In this document: positions 36,079-46,014 of the stretch, in pieces
Numbering within the stretch: position 1 is the first letter of the stretch
Layout: every line of letters begins with the position of its first letter
Assembly: GCA_018712985.1 (NCBI GenBank)
Contig: DVGA01000114.1
Span: forward strand, 1 to 64,000
DNA from: Candidatus Scatomorpha intestinavium
GTDB lineage: Bacteria > Bacillota > Clostridia > Oscillospirales > Oscillospiraceae
Direction: 5' to 3'
DNA length: 64,000 nt
Notes under the pieces: model-generated
What the model saw: only the letters and a program-made list of their open reading frames with translations
Database searches by the model: none
What the model was told of the DNA's origin: nothing
Made by a program: the position numbers and the translations under genes

Positions 36079-36822
36079 TTGAAACGCAAAAAACGCGGCT
36101 CCGCCGCACCGATATACGCATTCACAGCCGCGTGGATAATCTGTGCCGTCATATTCCCGCTGTACGAGCTCGTATGGCTGATATTGTCATTCGCCGTCTC
36201 CCTCGCCGCAGGCATAGCGACCGCGGCGGTAATCGGCAGGCGCCCCGCCGTCGGCGGCGATTCCTCTGCGGGCAAAAATCCCTCCGGGCAGACTGAAAGC
36301 CCCGCGCAGGAGACGAAGCCGCAGTACAGCCCGGAGGTTCAGAAGATCATGGATGACGGCAAGCTCGCCATGCGGGAAATGGGCCGCCTGTATTCCACGA
36401 TAGACAACGCCGAAGTGCGCAAAAAGATAAACGAGATCATGCGCATCTCGGACAAAATAGTCCAGGACGCCGTGCAGGACGAGTCAGACGTGCCGCAGAT
36501 AAGAAAGTTCCTCGACTATTACCTGCCCACCACGATAAAGCTGCTCAACGCCTATGACCGCATGAGCGACCAGGGCATAGCCGGCGACAACCTCACCCGC
36601 TCGATGAAGAGCATAGAGGACATGCTCGACACGGCGATCGAGGCCTATAAAAAGCAGCTCGACTCGCTGTTTGAAAACCAGGCTCTCGACATCGAGACCG
36701 ACATAAGCGTCATGAACCAGATGCTCGCGCGCGAGGGCCTCACCGGCGGCGGCGGGCTTGACGACCTGATAACAAAGGCAGCGCGCTCCGGCTCCGGCAG
36801 CGCAGGGCCGGATAACGAATAA
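36079..36822 (+). CDS. XpaC-like (5-bromo-4-chloroindolyl phosphate hydrolysis) family protein
   Basis: Two N-term TM segments; KINEIMRISDKIVQDAVQDESDVPQIRKFLDYYLPTTIKLLNAYDRM. Confidence 0.82.
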   Translation: MKRKKRGSAAPIYAFTAAWIICAVIFPLYELVWLILSFAVSLAAGIATAAVIGRRPAVGGDSSAGKNPSGQTESPAQETKPQYSPEVQKIMDDGKLAMREMGRLYSTIDNAEVRKKINEIMRISDKIVQDAVQDESDVPQIRKFLDYYLPTTIKLLNAYDRMSDQGIAGDNLTRSMKSIEDMLDTAIEAYKKQLDSLFENQALDIETDISVMNQMLAREGLTGGGGLDDLITKAARSGSGSAGPDNE

Positions 36823-36840
36823 GAAAGGACGCAACTCACA

Positions 36841-38007
36841 ATGGACGAGAATAAAGAATTCATCCCCTCCCTAACGCTCGACCCCAACGCGGCCAGCGCC
36901 GCGGCCGAGGCGATTGCCGAGCCCGTGTTCGAAGCGCCCGCCGAAAAAAAGGAAGTCCCCGCCGAAAAGCTCGACATCGACCGCCTCTCCCCCGCCGAGC
37001 AGGCCGCCGTGCGTGAGTTTGCCAAGCAGATTGACGTCACGAACGCCGAACAGATACTGAATTACGGCTCCGCGGCGCAGAAGAACGTCGCCGATTTTTC
37101 GGACGCCGCGCTCAGCAAGGTCCGCACCAAGGACATGGGCGAGATAGGCCAGGAACTCTCTGACCTTGTCGTGGAGCTTCAGGGGCTCGACTTTGACGAG
37201 GCCGAGGAGAAAAAGGGCTTCATGGGCCTTTTCAAAAAGACCCGTCAGAACATCGCCTCGCTCAAGGCGCAGTACGACAAAGCCGAGGAGAACGTCGACA
37301 AGATAACCGCCGAGCTTGAAAAGCACGAGCTCACGCTCATGAAGGACATCGCCATGATGGACAAGCTCTATGAGCGGAACCAGCAGTATTACAAGGAGCT
37401 CACCATGTACATCGTGGCGGGTAAGCTCCGCTGCGAGGAGCTGCGCTCCAGGGACCTGCCGGAGGCACAGCGCAAGGCGCAGGAGAGCGGCCTTCCCGAG
37501 GACGCCCAGGCCGCCAACGACCTTGCCAACATGATCGGCCGCTTTGAGAAAAAGCTGCACGACCTTGAGCTGACGCGCATGATTTCCGTCCAGATGGCCC
37601 CGCAAATCAGGATGATACAATCCAACGACGCCGTCATGAGCGAAAAGATTCGCTCGTCCATAGTGAACACCATCCCGCTCTGGAAGAGCCAGATGGTCCT
37701 TGCCCTCACGCTGCACCACTCCCAGCAGGCCATGGAGGCCCAGCGCGAGGTGAATGACGTCACGAACCGCCTTCTCCGCTCCAACGCCGAGAAGCTGCAC
37801 CAGGGCAGCGTGGACATCGCGCGCGAGAGCGAACGCGGCATAGTGGACATCGAAACTCTGCAAAAAACCAATCAGGAGCTCATCGCCACGCTCGAGGAGG
37901 TTCGTCAGATACAGGCGGACGGCGCGAAAAAGCGCGCGGAGGCCGAGGTGGAGCTCGGCCGAATAGAGGGCGAGCTCAAGCAGAAGCTCCTGGAGCTGAG
38001 GGGCTGA
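36841..38007 (+). CDS. TelA-like toxic anion resistance protein
   Basis: NYGSAAQKNVADFSDAALSKVRTKDMGEIGQELSDLVVELQGLD...KGFMGLFKKT. Confidence 0.92.
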   Translation: MDENKEFIPSLTLDPNAASAAAEAIAEPVFEAPAEKKEVPAEKLDIDRLSPAEQAAVREFAKQIDVTNAEQILNYGSAAQKNVADFSDAALSKVRTKDMGEIGQELSDLVVELQGLDFDEAEEKKGFMGLFKKTRQNIASLKAQYDKAEENVDKITAELEKHELTLMKDIAMMDKLYERNQQYYKELTMYIVAGKLRCEELRSRDLPEAQRKAQESGLPEDAQAANDLANMIGRFEKKLHDLELTRMISVQMAPQIRMIQSNDAVMSEKIRSSIVNTIPLWKSQMVLALTLHHSQQAMEAQREVNDVTNRLLRSNAEKLHQGSVDIARESERGIVDIETLQKTNQELIATLEEVRQIQADGAKKRAEAEVELGRIEGELKQKLLELRG

Positions 38008-38011
38008 GAGG

Positions 38012-38560
38012 ATGGATTTTTTCAAATCTAAGGCCGGCGCGCTGCTGCTCGCCGTGCTCGTTGTTGCTGGCTCCACGCTGCTGAACACCCGCGTGAAGCT
38101 TGGCTCCGCTGTCAACGAGATCGAGGACAAATTCTACACCGACATTGAGGGCGAGCGCAGCATCTACTCCCGCCTGGAGGAAAAGCTGTCCGCCTCGAAC
38201 GGCTACGCCGCCGTGCTCTCGTCCTATGACAAGGAGGCCGCGGACGCGCTCTATGAGGAGCGGGACAGCCTTCTCTGGGCAACCGAGGGCGACGATATCG
38301 ACTATATGGCCTATTGCAGCGAAAGCCTCGACCGGGCCTTCGACGAAGCGCAGCGCTCTCTCGCCGGATATGAGCTCAGCGAAGGTGACGTCTCTGATGC
38401 AAAATACTACGCCGAAATATACGAAGGCGCGCAGAAGATGATAACGGAAAACAGCTATAACAGCGCCGTGACAGACTTCACACGCTCAGTATACAACACC
38501 TTCCCCACTGATATTCTCGCCGAGCTCGCCGGTGTTGACGAGCCTCAGCGCTTCAGCTGA
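38012..38560 (+). CDS. LemA-like membrane-anchored protein
   Basis: Single N-terminal TM then helical region; AVTDFTRSVYNTFPTDILAELAGVDEPQRFS resembles LemA C-termini. Confidence 0.6.
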   Translation: MDFFKSKAGALLLAVLVVAGSTLLNTRVKLGSAVNEIEDKFYTDIEGERSIYSRLEEKLSASNGYAAVLSSYDKEAADALYEERDSLLWATEGDDIDYMAYCSESLDRAFDEAQRSLAGYELSEGDVSDAKYYAEIYEGAQKMITENSYNSAVTDFTRSVYNTFPTDILAELAGVDEPQRFS

Positions 38561-38573
38561 GCGAAAGGCGCAT

Positions 38574-39503
38574 ATGAAAAAACGTATTATTACTTTGCTG
38601 CTCGCCATCGCCGTCCTCTCCCTCCCTGTCCTCGCCGCGGACATACCCGACGCCGGCACGGGGGACGACTTCTACGTCCACGACGAGGCCGGCACCCTCT
38701 CGGAAAGCACACGGGAGCTTATCCTCAACGCTAACGGCCCGCTTGAGCAGTACTGCTCCGGCGCGCAGCTCGTCGTGGTCACGATAAACTACCTGCCGGA
38801 CGGCTATGACAGCGAGCAGTACGCTAATCTGCTCTTCCGTTCCTGGGGCGTGGGCAGCGAAACGGAAAATAACGGCATGCTGCTTCTGCACGTCGTGCGC
38901 GAGGACCGCGGATGGCTGGTGCAGGGCTCCGGGCTGGAGAGCGCCTTCGGCACCGACGAGATAAACGACCTGCTGGACACATTTTTCTGGCCGTATTCCG
39001 ACGCCGGGGAGTACAACGAGGCCGTCGCAAACCTCGTGCCGCACCTCATCGACGTCTATGCCGGGATTTACGGCACCGACCAGCTCTATGGCGGCACCGG
39101 CGCGGCCCCTGATACGGAATACTCCAATTCATCATTTGACGAACATGTCGATGAATATCTCAGCCTGCGCAGACAGCGAAAGCTTGTCTTCACTATTACT
39201 GTCCTTGTCTTCGTGCTCATAGCTGTGTTTTTCGGCTCTCTCAACAGAAGGCGCAGCTATTACAGCGCCTATGGCACGCGGCTGCCGCTGTACTTTTTCT
39301 TCTGCGGCGGGCCGCGTGGCCCGAGGGGCCCGCGATGGCCGAGAGGGCCCCGCCCGCCGCGCGGCGGCGGAGGCTTCCACGGCGGCAGCTTCGGAGGAAG
39401 CGGCGGCTTCCGCGGAGGCGGCTTTGGCGGGGGCGGAGGCTTCCGCGGAGGCGGCTTCGGAGGCGGAGGACGTCCCTCCGGCGGCGGAGGCGGCCGCAGA
39501 TAG
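38574..39503 (+). CDS. TPM domain (YgcG-like) protein with Gly-rich C-terminus
   Basis: Signal peptide; FYVHDEAGTLSESTRELILNANGPLEQYCSGAQLVVVTINYLPDG..NGMLLLHVVREDRGWLVQGSGLE; GGGFGGGGGFRGGGFGGGG tail. Confidence 0.85.
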   Translation: MKKRIITLLLAIAVLSLPVLAADIPDAGTGDDFYVHDEAGTLSESTRELILNANGPLEQYCSGAQLVVVTINYLPDGYDSEQYANLLFRSWGVGSETENNGMLLLHVVREDRGWLVQGSGLESAFGTDEINDLLDTFFWPYSDAGEYNEAVANLVPHLIDVYAGIYGTDQLYGGTGAAPDTEYSNSSFDEHVDEYLSLRRQRKLVFTITVLVFVLIAVFFGSLNRRRSYYSAYGTRLPLYFFFCGGPRGPRGPRWPRGPRPPRGGGGFHGGSFGGSGGFRGGGFGGGGGFRGGGFGGGGRPSGGGGGRR

Positions 39504-39512
39504 CAAAAAATC

Positions 39513-39546
39513 AAACAGTCCCGGACTTTTCGTCCGGGACTGTTTT
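39513..39546. terminator. Bidirectional terminator between TPM gene and ubiD
   Basis: aaacagtcccggac-ttttc-gtccgggactgtttt. Confidence 0.85.
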
Positions 39547-39547
39547 T

Positions 39548-40888
39548 TTATACTATCTCGTACTTGCCAAGGTCAACATCCATGAAGCTGACGCGCGTGT
39601 ACTCCGCCGGCTTCGGCACCGGGTAGGTGCAGTCAAAGCCCATTTTCGCCGCCACGTTGTCTTTTACTACCGGGTTCAGCTCATGGCCGAAGGCGCCCGG
39701 GATTATGACGATGTCCTTGGCCGGGTCGCAGCGCGTGCACAGGGCGCGCTCAACATCCTCGGCGTCAAAGATGTTCACGTCACTGTTTACAACTGTGACC
39801 ATCTGCAAATCCGAAAACGCCGCAAAAGCCGCCATTATCGCGTTCTTCGCCAGGCCGTTTGAAGGCGGGTCCATCTGCAGCACGATGTGGTAGTGGCTTC
39901 CGCCGTGCGTCATATAGACGTTCTTCAGCCCCTTCACCTGACGGCTTATCGTGCGGAAAAGGTTTGCCTCAATGCCGAGGCCCTGCCCGTTCCATACCTC
40001 TTTTCCCGGGTGCAGGGTGCTGATGATCGCATTTTTCCGCATGGTCATCTTCCTTATTTTGACGACCCAGCGGTCCGCCCTCGTGGCGTAGTAGCCGCTC
40101 ACCTCACCGAAAGGCCCCTCCGGCTCCCTGACGTACGGGAGTATCTCGGCCTCCATCACCAGCTCCGCGTCGGCTATGGCCTCCACGCCCACAGAGAGCC
40201 CCGGGCAGAGCCTCGCCGGCTCGCCGAGGAGATACGACGCCACTGCGAGCTCGTCCACGTCTATCGGCGCGGCGGAGCTCGGTGTGGTAGCCGCGACGAA
40301 ATAGGCGGGGTGCACGCCGTTGTTTATGGTAATTTCCAGCGGCTCTCCCCGCGCCTCGGCGCGCTCATAATAGTCGCGCAGGTGCCGCCCCATGTCCATC
40401 AGCAGCCCAAGGCGGTCCCTGCCGCTCACCATCAGCCGGTGCACGGACGTGTTGCGGACTCCCGTGTCCGGGTCGCGGGCAATTATCACGCAGTTGGAAA
40501 AATACGGCCCGCCGTCCAGCAGCGCGTGCGTCGGAATCGGTATCTTCGTCAGATCGGGCTCATCGAATATGACCTCGCGGCAGGGCGCTTCATCAACTAC
40601 CACGGGCGCCACCGGCGCGGTTTTCAGCGAATCCACCGCGTCGGCGAAGAGCCAGGGTATATCCGCCGCCGGACGGTCAAATATTGCCGCGACGTTGTCG
40701 CGGTTCCACCACCAGCCGGTGGTCAGCGGATAGTCATAGCCCTTTACGTTCTCAAAAACAAGTGCCTTCCCGCCCTCCAGCTTCGCGCTTATGCCCGACA
40801 GCTCATGGACGGCGTCAACCGGCGTTTTAACGCGGGCAAGGCGTCCCGCAGCCTCCATTTTGTCGAGGCAGTATCTCATGTCCTTCAT
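39548..40888 (-). CDS. UbiD family decarboxylase
   Basis: GGPYFSNCVIIARDPDTGVRNTSVHRLMV; EAELVMEAEILPYVREPEGPFGEVSGYY; YHIVLQMDPPSNGLAKNAI. Confidence 0.93.
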   Translation of the reverse strand: MKDMRYCLDKMEAAGRLARVKTPVDAVHELSGISAKLEGGKALVFENVKGYDYPLTTGWWWNRDNVAAIFDRPAADIPWLFADAVDSLKTAPVAPVVVDEAPCREVIFDEPDLTKIPIPTHALLDGGPYFSNCVIIARDPDTGVRNTSVHRLMVSGRDRLGLLMDMGRHLRDYYERAEARGEPLEITINNGVHPAYFVAATTPSSAAPIDVDELAVASYLLGEPARLCPGLSVGVEAIADAELVMEAEILPYVREPEGPFGEVSGYYATRADRWVVKIRKMTMRKNAIISTLHPGKEVWNGQGLGIEANLFRTISRQVKGLKNVYMTHGGSHYHIVLQMDPPSNGLAKNAIMAAFAAFSDLQMVTVVNSDVNIFDAEDVERALCTRCDPAKDIVIIPGAFGHELNPVVKDNVAAKMGFDCTYPVPKPAEYTRVSFMDVDLGKYEIV

Positions 40889-40907
40889 GGCCTTGCACCT
40901 ACCTTTC

Positions 40908-41477
40908 TCAGTCTCCGCCCCATGGCCGGAAGCCGGACGGGATAATATCGAACTGCATCAGCGCCTTGCCGAGCACGTGGTCCGCAATGTCGCCGATGTT
41001 CTCCGGGCAGTTGTAAAAAGTCAGCATCGGCGGCACTATGGCGCAGCCGGCCTCGGCGGCGGCAAGCATGTTTTTGATGTGTATGATGCTCAGCGGCGTC
41101 TCGCGCGGCATCAGCACAACCTTCCTGCCCTCCTTGATGCACACGTCCGCGGCCCTGACGAGCAGGTTGTCGGCGTAGCCGTGCGCCACGGCGGAGAGCG
41201 TCTTCATGCTGCACGGGGCGATTATCATGCCGTCTGTACTGAATGAGCCGCTCGCCACCTCCGCGGCAGTGTCCTCCGGCTCATAGACGCGCGCGGCCAG
41301 GGCTCTGACCTCTTCCGGCTGCATGGCGCACTCTATCTGCAGGTTGCGCTCCGCCGCGCGGCTCATGATCAGCAGCGTTTCAACCTCCGGCATTCCGTTC
41401 AGCATTTTCAGCAGCCGTACGCCGAGAGAAACTCCATCCGCCCCGCTTATGCCAACTATGAGCCTCTTTTTCATCAC
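40908..41477 (-). CDS. UbiX family flavin prenyltransferase
   Basis: RLIVGISGADGVSLGVRLL; IIAPCSMKTLSAVAHGYADNLLVRAADVCIKEGRKVVLMPRETPLSIIHIKNM. Confidence 0.94.
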   Translation of the reverse strand: MMKKRLIVGISGADGVSLGVRLLKMLNGMPEVETLLIMSRAAERNLQIECAMQPEEVRALAARVYEPEDTAAEVASGSFSTDGMIIAPCSMKTLSAVAHGYADNLLVRAADVCIKEGRKVVLMPRETPLSIIHIKNMLAAAEAGCAIVPPMLTFYNCPENIGDIADHVLGKALMQFDIIPSGFRPWGGD

Positions 41478-43030
41478 TCGCCGAGGCCCATTTTCTCCGG
41501 GCGGAAGAGCCTTGCGTCCATCTCACGCAGGTCCTCGGCAATCGCGGGGGTGAACTCCATCTTACCGAGGATGTCCCGCTCGAGGTCGACGCCCGGGGCG
41601 ATTTCCGTGAGCGTCAGCCTGCCGTCGATTATCCTGAAAACGGCGCGTTCGGTGATAAACGCCACCTTCTGGTGCGTCTCTGCGGCATAGCTGCTCGAGA
41701 AGGTCACCTGCTCAAGCTCCTTTTTGAACTTAATCCCGCTGCCGTCCTTCCGGATAACGAGCTTGCCGTCCTCCACGGCTATGTCGGCCTTGCCGGAGGT
41801 GAAGGAGAAAGCGAAGCAGACTATCGGCGTGTTCTGTGAGATATTCACGAACCCGCCGGGGCCGACGCAGCGCCCGCCGAATTTGGAGACGTTCACGCTT
41901 CCGGAGGGGTCGATTTCCGCGCAGCCGAGCACGGTCAGGTCGAGTCCGCCGCCGTCATATGTTGTGAACATGTCCGCGGAGCGGGAGATGGAATCCGGAT
42001 TTACGGCCGCACCGAATAGCACGCCGTCCAGCGGCACGCCGCCGTACACGCCGGTCTCGAGGGTAAGCGTCAGCTTGCCGCTTATCCCCTCCTCGTTCGC
42101 AACGTTCGCAACCGAGGCGGGTATGCCTATTCCGAGGTTCACCAGCATTCCGGGCTTCAGCTCCATTGCGGCCCGCCGGGCTATCACCTTTTTGAACGTC
42201 ATCGGCATCGGGGCCACGCCCTGCCCCTCCGGCATACGGATGTTGCCGGTGAGCTGCGGGGAATATTCGAGCGCAGCATTGTCCTGCTTTTCCGCCCGCA
42301 CAATATAGTTAACGTACGATTTGTGTATGAGTACGTTCTTCGGGTCGAGGGAGCCAGCCCTGACCACCTCGTTTACCTCTACTATAACAGTACCGCCGTT
42401 GTTGTGCACGGCCGCGGCAAGCTCGAGCAGGTCGCTCCTGATGGGCTCGTTTTCCGCGGAAATGTTGCCGTCCTCGTCGGCATAGCTCGCATGGAGGATG
42501 CAGGCGTCGATTTTGAAGGCCTTGTAAAACAGGTAGTCCTTGCCGTCTATCTCCATCAGTCGGACAATCTCCCTGCCTTGCTCTTTGGCGCGGTCGTTTA
42601 TGCGGCATCCCTCCTGCCTGGGATCTGCATATGTGTTGAGGCCGACATGGGTAATTATTCCGGGCCTGTGCCCGCCTATCGCGGCCATGAGTTGCCCGTA
42701 TATGCCGAGCGGCATCGTATATGCCGCGATCTTGTTCTCGCTGCACGCCCTGCCGATCGCCGGGGACATGCGAAGGTGCGAAGCGATGAGGGTGTCGATT
42801 ATGCCGTCGTCCTTCACCTTGGAAAGGCCGCAGCCGTCCTCCATAAAGTCACCCGGCGCCACGCCGGAGACGATGGTAAGCGCTTTCGGCGAGCCCTTTT
42901 CGCGGAAGCTCCTGCCCATGGCGTCCAAAATGGTATCCGGCGAGGAAAAAGCCCCAAAACCGCTCACGCCGAGTGTCATGCCGTCGTGCATGAGCTCCAC
43001 TGCCTCGGCCGCTGATATTACTTTAGCCAA
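41474..43030 (-). CDS. Acyl-CoA:acetate/3-ketoacid CoA-transferase (YdiF/PCT type, fused alpha-beta)
   Basis: KVISAAEAVELMHDGMTLGVSGFG; LTLETGVYGGVPLDGVLFG; probable TTG start with upstream AGGAGG. Confidence 0.9.
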   Translation of the reverse strand: MAKVISAAEAVELMHDGMTLGVSGFGAFSSPDTILDAMGRSFREKGSPKALTIVSGVAPGDFMEDGCGLSKVKDDGIIDTLIASHLRMSPAIGRACSENKIAAYTMPLGIYGQLMAAIGGHRPGIITHVGLNTYADPRQEGCRINDRAKEQGREIVRLMEIDGKDYLFYKAFKIDACILHASYADEDGNISAENEPIRSDLLELAAAVHNNGGTVIVEVNEVVRAGSLDPKNVLIHKSYVNYIVRAEKQDNAALEYSPQLTGNIRMPEGQGVAPMPMTFKKVIARRAAMELKPGMLVNLGIGIPASVANVANEEGISGKLTLTLETGVYGGVPLDGVLFGAAVNPDSISRSADMFTTYDGGGLDLTVLGCAEIDPSGSVNVSKFGGRCVGPGGFVNISQNTPIVCFAFSFTSGKADIAVEDGKLVIRKDGSGIKFKKELEQVTFSSSYAAETHQKVAFITERAVFRIIDGRLTLTEIAPGVDLERDILGKMEFTPAIAEDLREMDARLFRPEKMGLGE

Positions 43031-43097
43031 TCTGATCCTCCTGTTCTGATAAACGGGCCGCCCAGTTCGCAGCCGGACGGCCCGCAAAGTTTAACTG

Positions 43098-43967
43098 TTA
43101 TACAAGGCAATCGAGCTCTGCAAGGCGGCAAAGCGTCTCATAGCGCCCCTTCGCCTCCGCAATAATGCGCTGCCTGATTTCCGGCGTGACCCTTCCGAAG
43201 CGCTTCTGCCCGTCGAGATACTCGTTGATGAGCTCGAAGTCAGCGGGCTTCTGGTTGATGGTGATTTTCCCGTCCTCGCGCTCAAACTGCAGCCACGCGC
43301 CGCTCTTCACTGCCAGCTTCGCAACCTCTATGGTCTGGTCCGTGGGGAATTTCCAGCCGGAGGGGCACGGGGCAAGCACATGTATGAAGCAGGGGCCGTC
43401 CTTGGTGGAGGCCTTCTTCAGCTTGCGCTTGAAGTCGGGGATATTGCCCACGGAGGCCGTCGCCTGATAGACGAGCGGCGTGTGGAGCAGCATGAAGTCT
43501 ATGTTCTTGGCGGATTCCTTCTTGCCGGTGGGCGTGGTCTTGGTGGACGCACCGAGCGTGGTGGCGCTGGAGCGCTGGTTGCCGGTGTTCATATAGGCCT
43601 CGTTGTTGTAGCAGATGAACACCGCCTTGTGGCCGCGCTCTATCGCGCCGGAGAGGGACTGAAGCCCGATGTCAAAGGTGCCGCCGTCCCCGGCGAAGCC
43701 CATGACGGTCACGTCGTCCATGCCGCGGATCTTCAGCGCCTCGGAGACGCCGGAGGCAAAGGCGGGCAGGCTCATGAGCACTGTCTGAACCGAGGGGATG
43801 CCCCAGCCGGTCTCATCCCCGCTGCCGGTGAGGATAGCCGAGCAGCTCGGCGGGGTCATGGTAATGGTCCTCGGGCCGAGAGTATCGAGCGCCGCGCGGG
43901 CAATAAGCTCCATCGGGCAGCCCTGACATGTCGTCATGCCTTTGCTGAGCAGGTCGAGTTCAGGCAT
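43098..43967 (-). CDS. 2-oxoacid:ferredoxin oxidoreductase, beta (TPP-binding) subunit
   Basis: CQGCPMELIARAALDTLG; GFAGDGGTFDIGLQSLSGAIERGHKAVFICYNNEAYMNTGNQRSSATTLGA. Confidence 0.92.
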   Translation of the reverse strand: MPELDLLSKGMTTCQGCPMELIARAALDTLGPRTITMTPPSCSAILTGSGDETGWGIPSVQTVLMSLPAFASGVSEALKIRGMDDVTVMGFAGDGGTFDIGLQSLSGAIERGHKAVFICYNNEAYMNTGNQRSSATTLGASTKTTPTGKKESAKNIDFMLLHTPLVYQATASVGNIPDFKRKLKKASTKDGPCFIHVLAPCPSGWKFPTDQTIEVAKLAVKSGAWLQFEREDGKITINQKPADFELINEYLDGQKRFGRVTPEIRQRIIAEAKGRYETLCRLAELDCLV

Positions 43968-45159
43968 TATATCTCACCTCGTCTTCCTTAAGATCAATCC
44001 AAATGGGCTCGTCGCACACCGCGCCGCTCTGGCCGAGGGCCTCCGCGCGGCTGAAAACGTCCTCAATGGTCTGCTCCCAGATATCCCTGCCGCCAAGGCC
44101 GGCAACGAAGGGATACACATTGGCGTCAATCCTTCCGCTCCTGAGGGTGGAGAGCACTTCCTCATACAGCGGCCCAAAAGAGCCCATGCCGGAGACGCGG
44201 TCTATGACGGCGACGTTCTTAGCATTTTTGAGCGCCTCGGCCAGCTCCCTGTACGGGAACGGGCGGAAAGTCGCCACGCGGGCGACGCCCACCTTCTGCC
44301 CCGCCGCACGCAGCTCGTTCACAACGTGCTTGACGGTGCCGGACATGGAGCCCATGCAGACGACTACAGTGTCGGCGTCCTCGGTCTCGTGGCACATGAC
44401 GCGCGCGTATTTGCGCCCGAACAGGCCCGCGAACTCCTCAAAGCGCTCGTCAAGCACTTTGGCAGCGGAGCGCATGCCGATGTCCTGCGACTTTTTCAGC
44501 TCCGTAAAGATGGCCGGGGACGTGAGGTTGTTCATGGCGTACGGCACGTCGGGGTCGAGCCTGGCGTTCACTGGCACAAAGTCCTTGACGAACTGCGCCG
44601 CCTCTTCAACGGTCGGTACATCAACCGGCTCGGTGAGGTGAGAGCAGAAGAAGCCGTCGATATCCACCATGGTCGGCGTCAGGACGCGCTCGTCCTCGCT
44701 CACGCGGTAAGCAATCATTACAAAATCCAGCGCCTCCTGGGGGCTCGCCGCGAAGAGCTGTATCCAGCCCTGGTCGCGCTGGGTCATGATGTCGGAGTGG
44801 TCGCACCAGAGGCTCATCGGGCCGGGGATCGCGCGGCTGACGACGGCCATTACTATAGGCAGGCGCGAAGCGGAGGCCGTGCCGGTCACCTCGTGCATCA
44901 GGGCGAGGCCGTGGGACGCGCTGGCCGTGAAGGTGCGCACGCCGGTGGACGAGGCACCTATAAGGGAGCTGAGCGCGGAGTGCTCCGACTCAACGGTTAT
45001 ATAAGTGGCGTCGTACTGCTTGGTGTCGATGAGGGACGAAATCGTCTCAACTATCGGCGTCTGCGGCGTGATTGGGTAAGCCGCCACGAGCTGCACCTTG
45101 GAGCGCATAACGCCGTGCGCGATGGCGGCGTTGCCGTCAAGAGCCTTTATAACACCCAT
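43960..45159 (-). CDS. 2-oxoacid:ferredoxin oxidoreductase, alpha subunit
   Basis: DGNAAIAHGVMRSKVQLVAAYPITPQTPIVETIS; ESEHSALSSLIGASSTGVRTFTASASHGLALMHEVTG. Confidence 0.94.
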   Translation of the reverse strand: MGVIKALDGNAAIAHGVMRSKVQLVAAYPITPQTPIVETISSLIDTKQYDATYITVESEHSALSSLIGASSTGVRTFTASASHGLALMHEVTGTASASRLPIVMAVVSRAIPGPMSLWCDHSDIMTQRDQGWIQLFAASPQEALDFVMIAYRVSEDERVLTPTMVDIDGFFCSHLTEPVDVPTVEEAAQFVKDFVPVNARLDPDVPYAMNNLTSPAIFTELKKSQDIGMRSAAKVLDERFEEFAGLFGRKYARVMCHETEDADTVVVCMGSMSGTVKHVVNELRAAGQKVGVARVATFRPFPYRELAEALKNAKNVAVIDRVSGMGSFGPLYEEVLSTLRSGRIDANVYPFVAGLGGRDIWEQTIEDVFSRAEALGQSGAVCDEPIWIDLKEDEVRYNA

Positions 45160-45160
45160 T

Positions 45161-45481
45161 TCACTCCGCCTCCTTCCTGAAATTAGATTCCTCGATAAAG
45201 TCTATCGCCTTTTTCGGACACTCAACGGTGCATATTCCGCAGCCCTTGCAGTAGGTATAGTCGATGACCATGCCGCTCTCGGTCTTTTCGATCACGCCGC
45301 AGGGGCAATAGGTGGCGCAGATGCCGCAGCGGATGCAGTCCTCATCCCTGATGACCGGCCTGCGGTATCTCCACGCTCCTGTATGTACGTCGGAGACCTT
45401 AACAGAGACAGGGCCGATGATTTCCGGCAGTGTCTCAAGCATTTTCGTACGCTGCTGCACAAGTTTCTGCATTCTGTTCAC
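45161..45481 (-). CDS. 2-oxoacid:ferredoxin oxidoreductase, delta (2x4Fe-4S) subunit
   Basis: DEDCIRCGICATYCPCGVIE..YCKGCGICTVECPKKAIDF. Confidence 0.92.
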   Translation of the reverse strand: MNRMQKLVQQRTKMLETLPEIIGPVSVKVSDVHTGAWRYRRPVIRDEDCIRCGICATYCPCGVIEKTESGMVIDYTYCKGCGICTVECPKKAIDFIEESNFRKEAE

Positions 45482-45965
45482 CAGCCTTTCCGGGAATTTT
45501 GCTCATAACGGCCTGCTTCAGGCTCTCGATGCCCACGCAGCCCGTGGCCTTCGCCAGCGCGCCGAGCATTGCGACGTTTGGCGGCACCTCTCCGAGGCGC
45601 TCATGAGTTATCTTGTCGGCGTCGATGACGCAGACCTTCTCAAAAGCATCATTGGTGTAGTGCGCGTCGTCGGTGTTGACGACGAGCGTGGAGCCGGGCC
45701 TGACGCCCTCGGTTATGTCTATCCCGAGATCCGCAAGGGACGTGTCGAAGCAGACGACGCAGTTCGGACGGTAGACATACGATTTGACGTCAATCGGGCC
45801 GTCGGCAATTCTCGCGTAGGTATAGACCGGCGCGCCCTTTCTCTCCTGGCCGTAGGAGGGTATTGCCTGTCCGTACTTACCCTCGATTATTGCGGCGTTG
45901 ATCAGGATTTTTGCGGCCGTAACCGCACCCTGCCCGCCGCGGGAATAGAACTTGAATTCCCACAT
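45435..45965 (-). CDS. 2-oxoacid:ferredoxin oxidoreductase, gamma subunit
   Basis: EFKFYSRGGQGAVTAAKILINAAIIEGKYGQAIPSYGQERKGAPVYTYARI. Confidence 0.93.
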   Translation of the reverse strand: MWEFKFYSRGGQGAVTAAKILINAAIIEGKYGQAIPSYGQERKGAPVYTYARIADGPIDVKSYVYRPNCVVCFDTSLADLGIDITEGVRPGSTLVVNTDDAHYTNDAFEKVCVIDADKITHERLGEVPPNVAMLGALAKATGCVGIESLKQAVMSKIPGKAGEQNAETCAAAYENA

Positions 45966-46014
45966 TTGGGTATTCCTCCTTTATGTGCTTTGTAGGCAAA
46001 CGGACCTTTCCACA

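Noticed and set aside
36871-38130. 419-aa minus strand ORF opposite telA
   Set aside because: Shadow ORF of TelA-like gene; no independent support.
43936-45180. 414-aa + strand ORF opposite the oxidoreductase alpha subunit
   Set aside because: Antisense to a strongly supported gene; composition typical of GC-driven shadow ORFs.
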